Shown piece after piece: positions 33,904 to 46,901 of a DNA stretch of 64,000 nt. The stretch spans positions 1 through 64,000 of the forward strand of contig JARVKI010000147.1 of NCBI GenBank assembly GCA_036674765.1, in the 5' to 3' direction. The position numbers and the translations under genes were made by a program. Source of the stretch: Seiridium cupressi (lineage: Eukaryota; Ascomycota; Sordariomycetes; Amphisphaeriales; Sporocadaceae). The notes below the pieces were generated by a model. It was not told the DNA's origin and ran no database searches. It was given only the letters and a program-made list of their open reading frames with translations. The first letter of the stretch is position 1, and each line of letters starts with the position of its first letter.

Positions 33904-36791
33904 TGTTGCTGCATTTCCTCCGCGACCTACTACGGTAGCATTCTATATCTTTGCCTAGGATAATTGCCGGGAGTCGTGCGTGCCTGGCGAGTTTTCTGAG
34001 TGGAATCTGGGCGGTTGTGGGTGGAGTGAGGGGGAAGGACCCGATTGGAAGGCGCCGTCATCTGAGCAAAGTCCAAGAGGCAATCAGAACAGTTTTCACG
34101 GCTCAGGTCGAATATTCAAGGCTTTGCCCCAGCTTATGGCCAGAATCGATGAAATTTCATTTTTTACAGACAACGCTCGCACAAGAGCCGAAGCCATATC
34201 GAAGAGAATCGCGTGGGAGCTCGGCAGCGCCCACCTTTTCCCAACCCAATTGATCCGCTTTAATCGCGCTAGCGCGTGCCTGCCCTGCTGCTAGGTGATG
34301 CCAGCCAAACGGTAGTGTGGCCTAACATCCATAAGTGCGGGGACGGAGAGGACCTCCTAGGCAGAAGATAGGTATTAACGCACGCTTACAAGGTTACTTT
34401 TCTCTTCCAGTCGACTGAGCTAGTCATTTGCTTGACTCTTGCTTCTGTGTGTTATATGACTATATCGTTTAACCAGAAATTTAGAGCTCGTTGCTGTGCC
34501 CGGCATTGATTCAGCATTGAAGTTTGATCCAGCTGTTTGAGTAGGTCAGAGGCATTGGGCCGCTATCGGAGCAAGACATTTACGCACTACTGCTTGAGCG
34601 TTATCCGTTAAAAACAAGCTATACCCCCCATTTCCATACCAAAAAAAACCTTGTCCCACTGGCTGCTGTCGACTCGTTCAGTGTGTTTCATAGAGTTCGC
34701 GAGCCCCGATGTAGTGTAGGTGAAGCCAATCAACAGGGCGCTTTCAGGGCCAATGCCATCATGATATTTAGTGGTACGGCACAGTGCGTCTTCAAGGCTT
34801 GCAGGGACCCCAATTCCGGCGGGAATTTACATCAACTCAACCTGGAAGTAGCGTTGGCCTATCTCTACTGGTCGTGACGCTTTTAATTGAACGATGCTAT
34901 AGAATCTTGACGCGCAAAGTAAGATTTAGTAAGTTATGCTTTCCAGACTTCTAGCGTACCTTAGCGGGAGCTTACTGTGTTAGAAACCCGACGATACCGT
35001 CAATCACATCCAGCGCATTCCCATCGAGCTTACACCTCTTGACTATTTAATACTTCGGCCTTGATGACTTCGCCACATATCTTTGAAGGTGCGTTTTGTA
35101 TATGATGTACAATACGTGCACCACCGCTATTCCCATGCCGGTGATGCGATGTGTCACTGAAGATGAAATCGTGCTTGTGACCACGACCACTGCTGAGGTG
35201 TACACATGGGGTCCCGCATTGGTCTTACAGATTATGGGCATGTCAGACGTCGCTTGCTATAGGCTCAGTCGTCTAGAGAAGTGCTATTTCAGCAGGTCTA
35301 GGCCTAAATATATTGACCCACCGTTACAGACAGCTTTCTGTTTCACAGACGCAGACGTTCTTCTTCGACGTGGCATTTCCCGTCACTTTAACTACATTGA
35401 TAATTTCGACTTCATACATTCTCAGCACATCGGTACCATCTTTGTAGCAGGCTTCTTTAAATATGCACCGGCCTGCCGAGATTGTCAACATATCACCTGC
35501 ATATCTGCGATTTATAGTACTGCGAAAGGCGAGTGCTCACGGCGACTACATGCTCTGTGAAACCACAATCGGACGGCCATGGGCTAATACCCAGCATGCA
35601 AAGTCACTTGGAATTTGCTGTCTACGAGCAAGTAAGAATATTGAGATCGCCGTATCTTTCAATGTCTACATCAAAACATTCAGAATTGTTCGGCATCACT
35701 TTCGCGGCCACGCCCGTCTCAGATGCCTTCCGGTAGGATGAAAGATTACAGTATATGGAATTAACAACTAAGCCATCTTTGCTTTTTTGGCCGTACTCGT
35801 AATATCCTAACCATAGACGAATGCAAGCAGGATCTGGAATGCCTAAACAAAGAACTGCAGGTGCAGCCACGCGACCAGCTTTCTATGTATGCGGCTGCCT
35901 ACGGTCGGTTGAAGCCCCGAGGATCAATTGAACACGGAAGAGTTGTGCCCACCAATGAAGGTACTTTGCCCTGAAACAAGTATCAGGATCTAATATGAGG
36001 CTCATACCATCAAGACGTTGCTTGTTGTTTTAAAACTTGTAGGCCAGCCCAGTAAAGTACCTCTGGCAGAGGGATGAGTGGCAGAAAGGCGGGATCGATC
36101 CAATTTTGGGCGCGCTTCACAATAAGTACATACTAGGAGATGATTGATGATTTTTAACGTCTTATAAAAAGGAATACTGTTTACACGCTTTATGTTTTTT
36201 GATAGTGATAGTTAATTATTTGCAAATATACTCAGTTTTCTATTTGAGTTGTCCACCCACTTGTGCGACCTTTTGCCATTTATTAGTGCCATTCATTTAA
36301 GGAATTTCGGAGGAATGTAAGGCGACATATACGAATATAAAACGAATGGAAATCCTCTTCCAGATATTTCAAATAGGCCTCGGCCGGGAATCCATCAATG
36401 ACCAATCAGTTTTTGTTGTCGTCCGAGTTAACGAGTTACAATAGCGTTGATAGAAAAGTCTCGCCCCCTGCAATTTCGTCGTTCTGCTGTGCAGGATTTT
36501 GATAAATAGCACAGCATGTCTCCTGTCGTCAGAGCCGACTAGAGTAGTTTCGATGGCACTACGATGATGCGGTACCACCCTTTTCAGATTGTTGAACTGC
36601 TAATAATTCCACACAAAATTCAAGATTGTTGGAGTTCTAAGCTATAACCAGGTCTGTCTTGGATGAAAATTAGGAATGACCTAAAATGATATCGATATAA
36701 ATCCCACCGAAACACATTGCCAATTTGTATATCTTGTAAGCTAGCAAAATGGCCCTCTATCAAGAATAGTTGTTATATCACGTAAATGAGC
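33904..36791. other. Long intergenic stretch, no gene seen
   Basis: About 2.9 kb. Several open frames (for example 33951-34294 and 35096-35560) lack recognisable domains, splice partners or biased composition. The left end is the HET gene promoter. Confidence 0.5.
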
Positions 36792-38308
36792 CTAGGCCAG
36801 TGGCTCCTCCTTTAGTTTCGTTATCAGCCAATTCAACTCCGTGAGAGAATCCTCATGAATAGCTGCAGCATCTGTAGACCTATTCCTGCGACGATAAAAA
36901 TTCTCTAGTTGGTTCAACGATTTTAAGATCCGCCGATGACCCCTGGGCTTGTCTAGTCTAGACAGCTCAAGAAGTTGAAGAAAGCAATCCTCTGCACTAT
37001 CAAACCTCCCCAGGCCCTCCTCGATCTCTGCCCTGTACTCGACGACCATTCTCAGATTTCCATTGTTCTTATAGCCGTACCCGAAGTTGTACTGCCAGTT
37101 TTCTACTTCCTGAAGGATCGCATCTGACTTGATAAACCTTTCTGGGTCATTGCTGCGATGCAATAAATGACAGTATGATAGCTGTGCCCATGCTATCCAG
37201 TATGCTTCCTCCTCGGGATTGGATCCGTGTGTGCTTTGCATTTCACGGATTACCGACTGGACTAGTGCTAGTTCGGCCGGCGTTGTGAGCAGACCGACCA
37301 CTCCAAGGTAGGAGACGTTGCAGAGGTACATTGTGGCCCAAAAGAGATTTCCTGGATTTGTCATATCGTGGAATAGTTGAAATTGAGCCCCCGTGATAGC
37401 CTGTGCTGCTTGGCGAGCCTGGGAAACACCCATGGACAAAACACTAGTCCAAAGCACCGTGAGAGGGTGAAACTTCCCAAGTTCGATCGAGCAGATACCA
37501 GCGACGTACTTGATGAACAGTATGGCAGCCTCTTCTCCAGCTTCCGATAGTCGGAGAAACGCTCCATAAGTCGCATGCACCAGCACAGCGTCCTGTCTCC
37601 GCAAGATAGACTGGTACATATCACAGCTCCTGTTAAGCATTTGGAAGCTTGACTCGAGATCCCGCCTTTCTCTAATCTGGACGGCCGCAAGTTGAATGTC
37701 ATCGCCCCAGAATCGTGTCAAGTCCTTATCGAACTCATGATGATACAAATCCCACGTGTTGTTCTGCAGGAGGCTTTGGGTGTAGTTTGAGACAGCACCA
37801 ATCGACCCCTCAATAGCACGGAACAAGTCTGGGGCGCGTACCGAGCGTGGGAGGGGCGAAGTTGGATGAGATGATCCGTACACCTGAATCAACTGATATT
37901 CACAGGTGGTTTGCGACTTCGTCTTTACCAGCGCTTTAAGTGAGCTCGAGCCCAGCTGGCGACCTTGAACGACGGGTAATTGTGGGGTTCCACCGCTGCT
38001 GGCTTTCTCGCGAAGATGATCTGATTCCGCCTTGGAGAGGTTTTTCCGGAGCCCCCATTTTTTCAGCTGGGTTTTGAACATCTTCTCGCTGAGTAAACGG
38101 CATGTCAGTCTGTTTGCAGTACACCTGGAAGTCTTGCCTGAGGCTCTGTCACGTACGTGGCACGGAACTCATAGCGCTGGAACATGATTGCCATGACCGA
38201 CTTTAAAGAGATATCTTTGGTAAACCAAAGTCGCGTAATTTCATCTCGGTGCCTCTCCCAATCGGCACTGGAGGCCCATGCAACGCGCGTTTTGGCGGGT
38301 GACGACAT
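36792..38308 (-). CDS. Clr5 domain protein
   Basis: Exon 1 38308-38157 and exon 2 38088-36792 joined over a 68 bp intron (GTACGT donor, ACTCAG acceptor); 482 aa. The N-terminal Clr5 domain (PF14420) is rebuilt by the splice: WERHRDEITRLWFTKDISLK then VMAIMFQRYEFRAT joined to EKMFKTQLKKWGLRKN, a helix-turn-helix-like fungal domain named after fission yeast Clr5. The remaining ~380 residues form helical pairs such as ILFIKYVAGICSIELGKFHP, VVEYRAEIEEGLGRFDSAED and ILKSLNQLENFYRRRNRSTD that resemble a TPR-type solenoid. Such proteins are likely nuclear and of unknown function. A 26-A tract lies 86 bp upstream of the ATG. Confidence 0.88.
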
Positions 38309-38393
38309 GGCGAAAGGGCTTTGAAACACTAAACAATGTGGACTGTCAGTTTCAACTGTCAGGGGCGCAAGCAATAGATAAGCGAAATCTTCC

Positions 38394-38432
<39 letters not shown>

Positions 38433-39058
38433 AAGAGAAAAGAAAACTTACAGGCTTGGCGCTGCGGGAACGACCGTGTTTTGGATTTCTAGACCAAGAG
38501 AAAGAGGATGACAATTGCTCACGTGAGATGATTGAAGTCCTAGTTACCTATCGCTATTTCAGGCACCAGTCTCGCCAAAAAATTGAAGCTAAAATAGACT
38601 GAGCAGGGAGCGTAGGCCCCGATCCAATCGGAGGATATTTCCTGTCTCCGACTAGCACCGGAGAGCACACTCTACATATAAAGATGATGTAGAAGATAAG
38701 CAGGAAATGCTTATTTAAAGATCACGGTTTTCTATTATAAGTAAATCCTTGTCTTTGCGGAACATTGCTCGGCTCGAGCGCAGCTGGACAACGGCAAGAG
38801 ACAGTTTGTGGTGTTCCACTTAGTTGTTCTCTAATGAGTATTGGAAACCCCGGGTACTGCTATTTTTATTCAAAGAGCGGATGATGCCTAAAAGTCATCG
38901 CATAAGCCAAGTATCAACTAGATAAGAGGTAAAAAATGGTTTCAAATGCATCAACTAGTCCCCGTGTCGGCATAATATCTGGCGTCCCATCATATATACC
39001 AACTTGATCAATCAATCTTTGATCCAAGACTAGGTCGCATGAGGCCTGCCTCTTGCAT
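38309..39058. other. Upstream region of the Clr5 gene
   Basis: About 750 bp, contains the A-rich tract listed separately; nothing else recognised. Confidence 0.5.
38394..38447 (+). repeat. Poly-A / purine tract
   Basis: 26 consecutive A (38394-38419) continued by an A/G-only run to 38446. On the coding strand of the Clr5 gene it is a pyrimidine tract just upstream of the start, a common promoter feature in fungi. Confidence 0.85.
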
Positions 39059-39840
39059 TTATGCGACAAACTCGACTGGGATCGCAGCACCTCCCGACCG
39101 GACAACATTTCCGCCGAATGGATTCACAGCTGTCTTCAAGCAATCAATTGCTGCTTCCGTGTTCACATTTGAATTGCTTGGGAGGGTTCTCAGAGCGTTG
39201 ACGAAAGCCTAATCATTGCGGGTTAACAATGGAAGCAAGAACAGGGCTGGTACTTACTTGGGCAACAGAGTTTTATACAGACTGAAGGCCACTTTTCAAC
39301 AGACTGACGGGGAAGGGAAGCGACTGGATCTGAGCTTCTGCATCCTTGATTCCGGGGCAGACTTGATCCTGGACTCGGTCCACAAATGCCGAGCCGCCAT
39401 CGGGGAGGCTCGGTATGCTGCCTATTCCATTCCATCGTTGAACTTTGTGACACCAGCAGATAAAGCTTGTATATCCGCAAAAATTTGCTATTAGAATACT
39501 GTTAACTCATATTTCAGAGATCTTTTGGGCCGGGACCTACCGAGAAGCCACTCATAGGATCGGCCGTGGCACTCCGCAAATCAGCGATCACATTCTAAAT
39601 GGCCGTAACCACAGCTGAGAAGCCTGTTGGAAGCTGAACACCAGGAAGGGTTGTTAAGACTGGAATAGTTGGGCTGCTGACACTAGGTAGGGTGAGGGTC
39701 GGAAAAGTAACACTTGGGAGAGTAACGCTTGGCAGAGTGACCGTGGGAAGAGCAACACTAGGAATAGTGACGCTGGGGACGACCTGGGAAGAAACCACTG
39801 CTCCAAATGCAGCGGCACATACAAAGGTTGTGAAATGCAT
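39059..39840 (-). pseudogene. Decayed secreted repeat protein
   Basis: Reading the minus strand from ATG 39840: a signal peptide (MHFTTFVCAAAFGAVVSS), then a low-complexity stretch of P[ST]VTLPS-type repeats, then three stops and one frameshift, yet the rest remains legible. TAG at 39597-39595, continuing NVIADLRSATADPMSGFS; an intron; QIFADIQALSAGVTKFNDGM; TAG at 39424-39422 and a frame change; then SIPSLPDGGSAFVDRVQDQV and CPGIKDAEAQIQSLPFPVSL; TAA at 39275-39273; an intron with GTAAGT/GATTAG; AFVNALRTLPSNSNVNTEAA, ending at TAA 39059. Each stop would be Gln if C replaced T, that is CpA to TpA as in RIP. The family was not recognised; it looks like a wall- or surface-associated protein. Confidence 0.7.
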
Positions 39841-42800
39841 CCCGAAAGAAGATGGGTGGCTCAAAAATGGAGAGGGTACAGTTTTGAAGGTGGTTTAGAT
39901 CTAAGGAGCTGATGGAAGTGACTACTAACCTCGCTGATGGTTTGAAAGGGCCTTGGTAGCGAGGAAATATATCAATATTTATAATCACTCTCTGATGTAC
40001 ATATTTCAAAATCCACCGATCTGGCATTGATAGTTTGAATGTTGTTGCATCTTGAGCTCGTGCCGTGAGAGATTTTCAGTCTGGCCGATTTAGGAAAAGG
40101 ATTGGCGTTGTGTGATCAGAGGGTATACCACTTTGACTCGAGCCACCTTATATTTTGACTCGTAACAAGCCATAAATTCGCTCGAGTTCGCTACATACAC
40201 ACGGTTAAATCATTATTCTATATAACACAACCGTGTATGAGTCCTATTAATGGGAAACAGGCCCTTAGAACTTCCCCAATCTGGGATCTCTAAAAGTTCA
40301 TCCCAAGCAGAAACACCGAGAAACACTACCAAAAGGCATCAATTAGACAGGCGCATTCAATTCGATGTATTCATAACGCGTAATATCTGGGATGCTGCCA
40401 CTGACCGTTTCTTGGAGTGTTCTTTGTTCGTACCTACAACATCTTATCCAGTCATAATCCTGCAGCTTGTCGCTGCTTCCTCTTATGGACAAGATTTTCA
40501 AATTTGTGGAACTAAGGCTGTGAACATCCGTTCCACGTACCTTTTCTTTCCTAATTGAGCTTCCGACCGAGGAACGTTTTGACACAGGCGCTGAGACTAA
40601 CGCGCGTCATTACAAGCAGTGGCTGTCAAAACGGGAGCCAACTATTAACCTTGAATTTTGACTCTGCGCATCAGATCACAGCCAAAAGGATTGAATGGCG
40701 GCATGACATATCGCGTCCTTACCGTCCTGTAGTCCTGCCGTCTTGCCATATTGGTCAAGCCGACTGGCCAAGTCTAAACACGTGGTAAACATATCAGAGA
40801 CTTGAGTGGGATAACACGAAAATTCCCCGCCAGATTGCTCAACCGCACCGAGAAGTCGAACGTCTGATTCACGCTTTTAGTTTGGAGAAGACTGCAAGCA
40901 CCGCGCAATGCGATTACCGTGTCTTAGGGCTATGGCATCATCTTACAGTCCATTATACCTCTAGTACCTAAAACATTGTTTCGTTTTATTTCCTAAACAT
41001 ATATTTCTACTATAAATACCCGAATGGGCTAGTTTGGGCCACCAACGCCCATTAATAGGTCCGATACACCTCTATGACCGAATTTATAAGATAGGATGGC
41101 TAAGTTGGAATATCTTCTATTGGAACATAAATGTTTGCAGGCAGTCTATTTAGGTGTTCAAACTTTCACATCCCTTTAGTCGGACCAATTGTCCCTAACT
41201 TCTGTTCCTTTCCTCTGATGCCGATCCTTTCTTTGACCGGATGTCGACGGCATTACCCGTGCTGCATGTCTTAGCCTCGCAGGGATCGCGCAGAAAAGAG
41301 TGAGTTTTTCACTCCCGTGAACTCACATTCAGGATGAAAACAACCATTACTTATTGGAATCTGCAATGTTGTACACTCCTTTTTTCTGTCCCATGATTGA
41401 TCATCGTCAATCGACCCAACTGAGGCTGAAGTCACTTGCTGATCCCCCCATGCCGGACAGCAGTATGTTTGAGAAAGCTGACAAGTACTACAATTCTGAA
41501 CTGGTCTCAGCACACCGACTTAGCCGTCATCGAGATCGTCCTCTTTGGACCGTGCCCAAGAGGTTTCTTTTCCCTGTACTGGGGGATCACAGTCAATACA
41601 GACAGATTACGACCTGCTTTCAGTCTTTCATGACTGACGGAACCACCTCAACATACAGGCATGTAGTGGTCCCGGTGCAGTCCTTTAAGAGTAAAGCTGT
41701 TGATACCCACCGTGCACTTACTTAGGAAATATATTCTTGTCGCGAGATCCAAGAAGAGCTGTATTGTGAATTCGCACTGGTTTTGTATGCTTTACTTCGT
41801 AATGCATGAGTTCTCACACCTCGAACCCCGAGAGCTGATGCTTGAGTAAGCTAAAGCTAGTTACCCAGACACGAGTATAATATAGTAGGCTTCGCGTTTC
41901 GTGGTGCAGCACATTCTCGAGAAAACTCATCGGACGGATAAGACCGTACATAGGAGCGAGATTATGGTTCCTCCGTTTGACTGCCGACTGATATTACCTG
42001 GGCGTCTCGTTTGATCTTGTATCAATACCGGCTGCGTAAGGGCCTGGATATGAATACGTTATTGCGCTGGGGAGGAAGCCCTTTCCTCGGCAATATACCG
42101 ATCTACGATGTATCTATCTGGCACAAGGCGCGGGCCCTAGGTTCGTGCGCAAAGTCCGCCATGGGAGCATGAAACGCCACGGGAGCTCAAACAGGGCTAA
42201 AGTCACACACGAATAAAGTAGAAAGCCCTACCCTCAGGAAGCAGTCCAAGCCCAGACATGACACCACTAGATCGAGAGCTGACAAGCGTCCGTCCATCGT
42301 GTCGGCGAGTGACAAATAGCCTGGGTATTACTGCAGCAACAACCAGCTTTTCACCCAACAACGGCCAAGACGGGCGCCGTAGCTTTCACACAGCTACTCC
42401 AAACACTTGTCGAGAGATCATGTCAACGAGCTTCTATGTAATGACTTCATTCTCCGTTCCCGACGTAATGATTTGGCTCAAGTTCCGCGAGCTGCAGGAT
42501 CGATTGATATTATTCCCTTTCTCTCAGCCGATTATGCACCAAACAAAGCGAACTCCAGGTCCGGGTCAAGATAAAAAACGTAATGTCACGGCAACACAGC
42601 ATTGATTAATCAAGCCGGCGTCGGCGGCAGCGCCATACAACTCCACTTGTAAGAATTGCTACGACAGAAAGGCTCGATGGCGGGGATAAGTAGACAAACT
42701 CGGATGCGATGGCTTCCTGCGTCATTTGGGAGAAGCATTGTACAGTAGTCGTAAGATGAGGAGGCTGGATGGTGTGAAAAGGTTGGTGAATATGGTGAAA

Positions 42801-42965
42801 GATGGGAATCAGGGAGGAATGCTATACGTTTTTAGGCTACTAAGCATGCCTGCTACCTATACCTAACTGACTAATAATATCAGGTAACCTGCCAGGGTGC
42901 ATATAGAAGGTCAAATGACCATGCCACTCACTGCCGATCCAATCTAATCCGCAAGCATATCTTTG
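39841..42965. other. Long intergenic stretch, no gene seen
   Basis: About 3.1 kb without recognisable coding sequence. Frames at 41354-41725 and 42258-42605 are open but show no domain, no splice partners and no convincing start context. Confidence 0.5.
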
Positions 42966-44112
42966 TTACTTCTGTTTTTCAGGCATAGGGACTAAGTCCA
43001 TCTCCTTCTCGAGTTCTGCAATTCGTTCCATGATTTGTTTCTTCTCTGCCTCAAGAGTGGCCTTGACCTCATTTGATGCCTTGAAGTATAAATCCATAGC
43101 GACCTGCATTTCGGGATCATTGAAACGGGTTGTCCCTGGGATCCTTCTCATTGCATACTCAGCAGCTTTGCTACAAGTGAGAAGCTCTTTTCGCCTAAAA
43201 GAGTCGGGCTCGGCTTGAACCTGACGCTCATAGACCATTACCTGAGCGAGGATTGTCAGATGCCACAACGCCCAACTCTCTCTGGCGTTGCTGACGGCAT
43301 CATAAATGTCACCAGCAGCATTTATGAGCCACTGGCACACCCAGTACAATGTCTCATCGTCCTTCTTGCCACTGTTGAAAAAAGTCTTCAGAGCAAACTC
43401 GGCTGGTGCAAGGTGCTGTAAAATGTGTTGCTTGTGCAGAAATAGGCAGAACATCTGGAAGTTTCTGTATTGAGGGGGCTCTCCGTACACAACATAGTGT
43501 GGAGCGAAAACAGGGTCTGCCCAAAAGGTCAGTGAACCTAGCGAGGATCTTCAAAGAGTCGAACACACCCTCACATATCGCGATTATATCGTCAATAACC
43601 TGAGCCCGTTCCAGCACACATTCAGACCCCACCACACGTACAGCATCCAGGGCATGGAGAAATTCAATCAACGACTTCAAGCGAGGCCATATGTTTTCTC
43701 TTTTTGTCTCTAGCCCTTTTAGCATATGATCCTCTCGCTCGCTACCTTCCCCAGGACAGTGGTTGACCATTTCAACCATGAAGAAACGGAAAAAGGCGGA
43801 AAAATAGGCAACTCCCCGTTCTGACGGTGTAAGCAACAGCATTACCAGTGATGGGTGGCGGCAGTTAGACGTACCTTTCTTGATGAGACCCTTCCAACGC
43901 CAGCTTTTGATTCCATCAAGTAGGCTTTCCCGAGATTCCTTGCGAGTATCTTCCTTTATGTAATAGATACAGTCCCAGAGATCCGCGACCAGCGTTTCCA
44001 GGGAATCTTTCTCCTCTGGTGTCAAGTATTGTGCAGCCCAATCAGTCACGGCCCCACCATCATATCTTACTGAGGGCGTGTCAGAAACGTCGTCTGGCTG
44101 AGGTGCAGACAT
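42966..44112 (-). CDS. Hypothetical protein with C-terminal coiled coil
   Basis: Best model: exons 44112-43875, 43820-43575 and 43516-42966, introns of 54 and 58 bp, 344 aa. The second intron (GTGAGG donor, CACTGAC branch, GGGCAG acceptor) is needed to join the two frames. The first (GTACGT donor, CCGTCAG acceptor) has a length divisible by three and no stop, so a retained form 18 residues longer is possible. The protein is acidic at the start, has YLTPEEKDSLETLVADLWDC, then APHYVVYGEPPQYRNFQMFC, WVCQWLINAAGDIYDAVSNA and a final charged helix EVKATLEAEKKQIMERIAEL with heptad spacing. No signal peptide or known domain was recognised. Confidence 0.7.
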
Positions 44113-44649
44113 GATGGCTCGAGGTGCTGTTTCTGCGATGGTGGATGTTCGATATAAATGAAGGAAGTAGTGGTTAAAAAGACTAGGAAACTCCCAGCGA
44201 GTAAAGACTGGCTAAAATAGGCCTTGGGTGACGCTCATTCAGTGTCGATATTGGATTCACTTTGGACCCAAATATCAACACTGTCGGTTATTCATACAAT
44301 AAAGTAATAGCTGAATCAGAGACAATAACCTAGTCACGGAGCAATGTGTGGCTACAGGTTTTACAAATCGCAGGAGATAGGATGATTTATTTATTTCTTC
44401 ACTTATAATTTTACCCACTACTTGCTAGAGGTAGGGTTCAACGATGCATAATACACCCGACCAGATAAAGCGAGCGCCTGCTGCGTCCTGGGCCCACGGC
44501 TGTCCATAGCACATCACGATTTGGACAGTTGGAAAGCACATAATATCCGCAAAAATACTCAGGTCCTAGTCGCCTTAGAATGGATCGCGCTCAATTTCTT
44601 GTTCTATGTTTTTCACTCCTCTGTCTTCTCCTACTATATTGTACGCTAA
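44113..44649. other. Intergenic, no gene seen
   Basis: Upstream region of the hypothetical gene and 3' flank of the pectate-lyase-family gene; nothing recognised. Confidence 0.5.
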
Positions 44650-46284
44650 TTAAGGCGTGTTTCTTCCAACCTGACCAGCATTACTCTGGACATACTCCAG
44701 TACATCGTCCGCCGTGTCAAATGTCTTCGGCATATCCTGGCCCTCAAACTTGGCGCAGTCCTCCACGAGACCACCTGTGACCGAGTCCGTTTTCACACTA
44801 AGGTAGTACTCATAAGTCTGGATTACATTATCCGTCAAATTAACAGCCTGGCCATTCAGAGACGAGCTCAGTTGCGCCAAGCTGCTAAGTTGCGGGTAGA
44901 GGGCCAGTTCATCGGCCGCCAGATCTGGTGGAGAGCATAGGGTCGCAGGTAGGTCCGGGGTGGCGAGGTCGCTGAACGTGAAGATGCGGGTTCGGTCGTT
45001 CGGGTAGGTGCCCGACTGGTCGAAGTAGTTGCCAGATACGATAACAGAAGACCTGAGATCAATGTTAACAGTCTTTTCAAGTTTACGAACTGAGAAGAGA
45101 TGCTTACATGTTGTAAATCCCAAGGTTATATTGAAAGTCAGGAGTATAGCTGTCGTTCCTCCGCCTCAGAGACGATGTTGCCATTGTCGAGTTATCGTAA
45201 TCGAATAGAGGTGCATTGTTTTCGTAATTACTGAAGAGGTTGTTGACGATGTAGAAGGTGCCGAATCTCATCAACGGGTTGCGGCTCATGGAGTTGACAA
45301 AATGGTTCCCGAACACGGTAAAATGCATATTTCCAATATCCCGTGGGCCCTCCTTCTCACCGCCGCCCCACAGTAAGCTCTTATGGTGATTCGCTACGAT
45401 ATTGTGAGAGAACGTAATGTTGTCGGAACCGTCCTCGACATCCAGCAAGCCATCATAGCGATCGACTTCCCACCCCCAGATAAACGGCTCGGGTGCGACG
45501 GCCGTGGGTCCGTCTTCTAGGATGTTGCCATCGAACCACATCAAATTCGAAGTCACCACACTAATGGCATCGTAACGAGCATTCCAGCTGTTTGGATACG
45601 TCTCGGGAGCCGGGAAGCAGTCACGGGGCGGACTGATGCGCAAGTTGCGGATGATCACGTTGGACTGCACATTGAAAACTAGAGACACGCCGCTCAGATA
45701 CGTGTCGGAGTCCCAGCCGACCAGGGTCAAGTTTCCCTGGACATTTATGGACTCCCATGATTTCTGAACGTTCTGTGCTGTTCCTCGCCACCCCTGCATG
45801 AGATTCAGGGAACCATCTCATCGGCAACATGGATGGTACTCACGTTCTGGTGTTCCAGGAGTGCTAGATAATCTGTCGCATTCTGCCCTTCAAAAGTCTC
45901 ATTCGCGGCAATGGCAGCCTTGAGAGAGTTCGTGTATGTAGAGTTGAGAGCCATGATGTATAAAGTGAAGTTGTAGTTCGGGACGCTGCTGGTGTCGATG
46001 TAGAGCTGACAATCTCCGTACGCAGTCTCGTTGATCTGACTGCCCGTAATCTCGCCCTTGACATAGACTGTTCGAGGCTCGGCTACCGTCAAGGCAATCC
46101 TGAGGTCCATCATATTATCCACAACGTAGACGGTGCCATTTCCTCCGCCAGTGACCTGCTCCGCAAAGCCAAATGGCTGACGGTCTGGCAATACTGGTTC
46201 TGAGTCCTGCCGAGGCGGCGAGAATGAAGTCGCTGATGTGATCCGAGCCAATTGGCTCAGGAGGAGTAACCCCGATGAATACAT
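44650..46284 (-). CDS. Secreted pectate/pectin lyase family protein (PL1-like)
   Basis: Exons 46284-45844, 45793-45108 and 45052-44650; introns of 50 and 55 bp in consistent phases; 509 aa. A signal peptide is visible (MYSSGLLLLSQLARITSATS). Right-handed beta-helix hallmarks of polysaccharide lyase family 1 follow in order: GFAEQVTGGGNGTVYVVDNM at the start, NVIIRNLRI, RYDAISVVTSNLMWFDGN (the WDAI...WIDH block), YDGLLDVEDGSDNITFSHNI with ANHHKSLLWG (the DGLLD...HHKS block) and RNPLMRFGTFYIVNNLF, which holds the RxPxxR catalytic arginine. PL1 enzymes cleave polygalacturonan by beta-elimination outside the cell. The ~100-residue insert after GEITG and the long C-terminal tail are larger than in a minimal PL1. 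A TATAAAG lies only about 25 bp before the ATG. Confidence 0.9.
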
Positions 46285-46901
46285 ACTATTCTGCGGGGTA
46301 CCAGTCTTTATAGCAAAGGCCAGCTCCTAAGTCTTTTGAACGTGTGCTTTGTGTCAAGACATAAATTGTCTACGACCTCGCGTGTACAAGGGTGCCAAGA
46401 TGAAATGAAGAAAAAATTGAAAGAACTCGACGAACCACTGCTTCCATTGATACGATTGCCCGCGCTCTACGGAACGACAACACTCAATCTGGCCAGTCTC
46501 TTATTCGAATCGAGGTAGCGATCTCCCACCGATAGAGTCGCTGATTGGTGGAAACAATAACAGGGCAACGCTTTAACCCGAAACTCTTGCTCCACAATAC
46601 CCTCAAAGGGAAGCAGCGGAACGGCCCAGCACATGAAGATCCCCATTAGAGATAGCTTAATTGCGACGGGTCAAATTTGGTCTCAGCGGCAGTCTCGTGC
46701 AAAGATCAAAATGAATGACATCACAGGTCAAAAAGGGTCGTCTCGCAAAACATCTTACGACTTGAAAAAGCGGTAGCGACAGTATGTGCATTCAAACATA
46801 ATGACCTAAAGAAGGCTATATACAATTCTCCCCCGCCCACAACCCTGGGCAACACTTCTAAGACCGTGCGACACCATCGAATTGAAGGTTTATGGAGCCT
46901 C
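46285..46901. other. Intergenic, no gene seen
   Basis: Spacer between the pectate-lyase-family gene start and the dioxygenase 3' end; nothing recognised. Confidence 0.5.

Noticed and set aside
35096..35560. 154-residue open frame in a long intergenic region
   Set aside because: Odd composition, no domain, no splice partners and no leader features; compatible with chance.
41354..41725. 123-residue open frame
   Set aside because: No recognisable motif or start context; likely chance.
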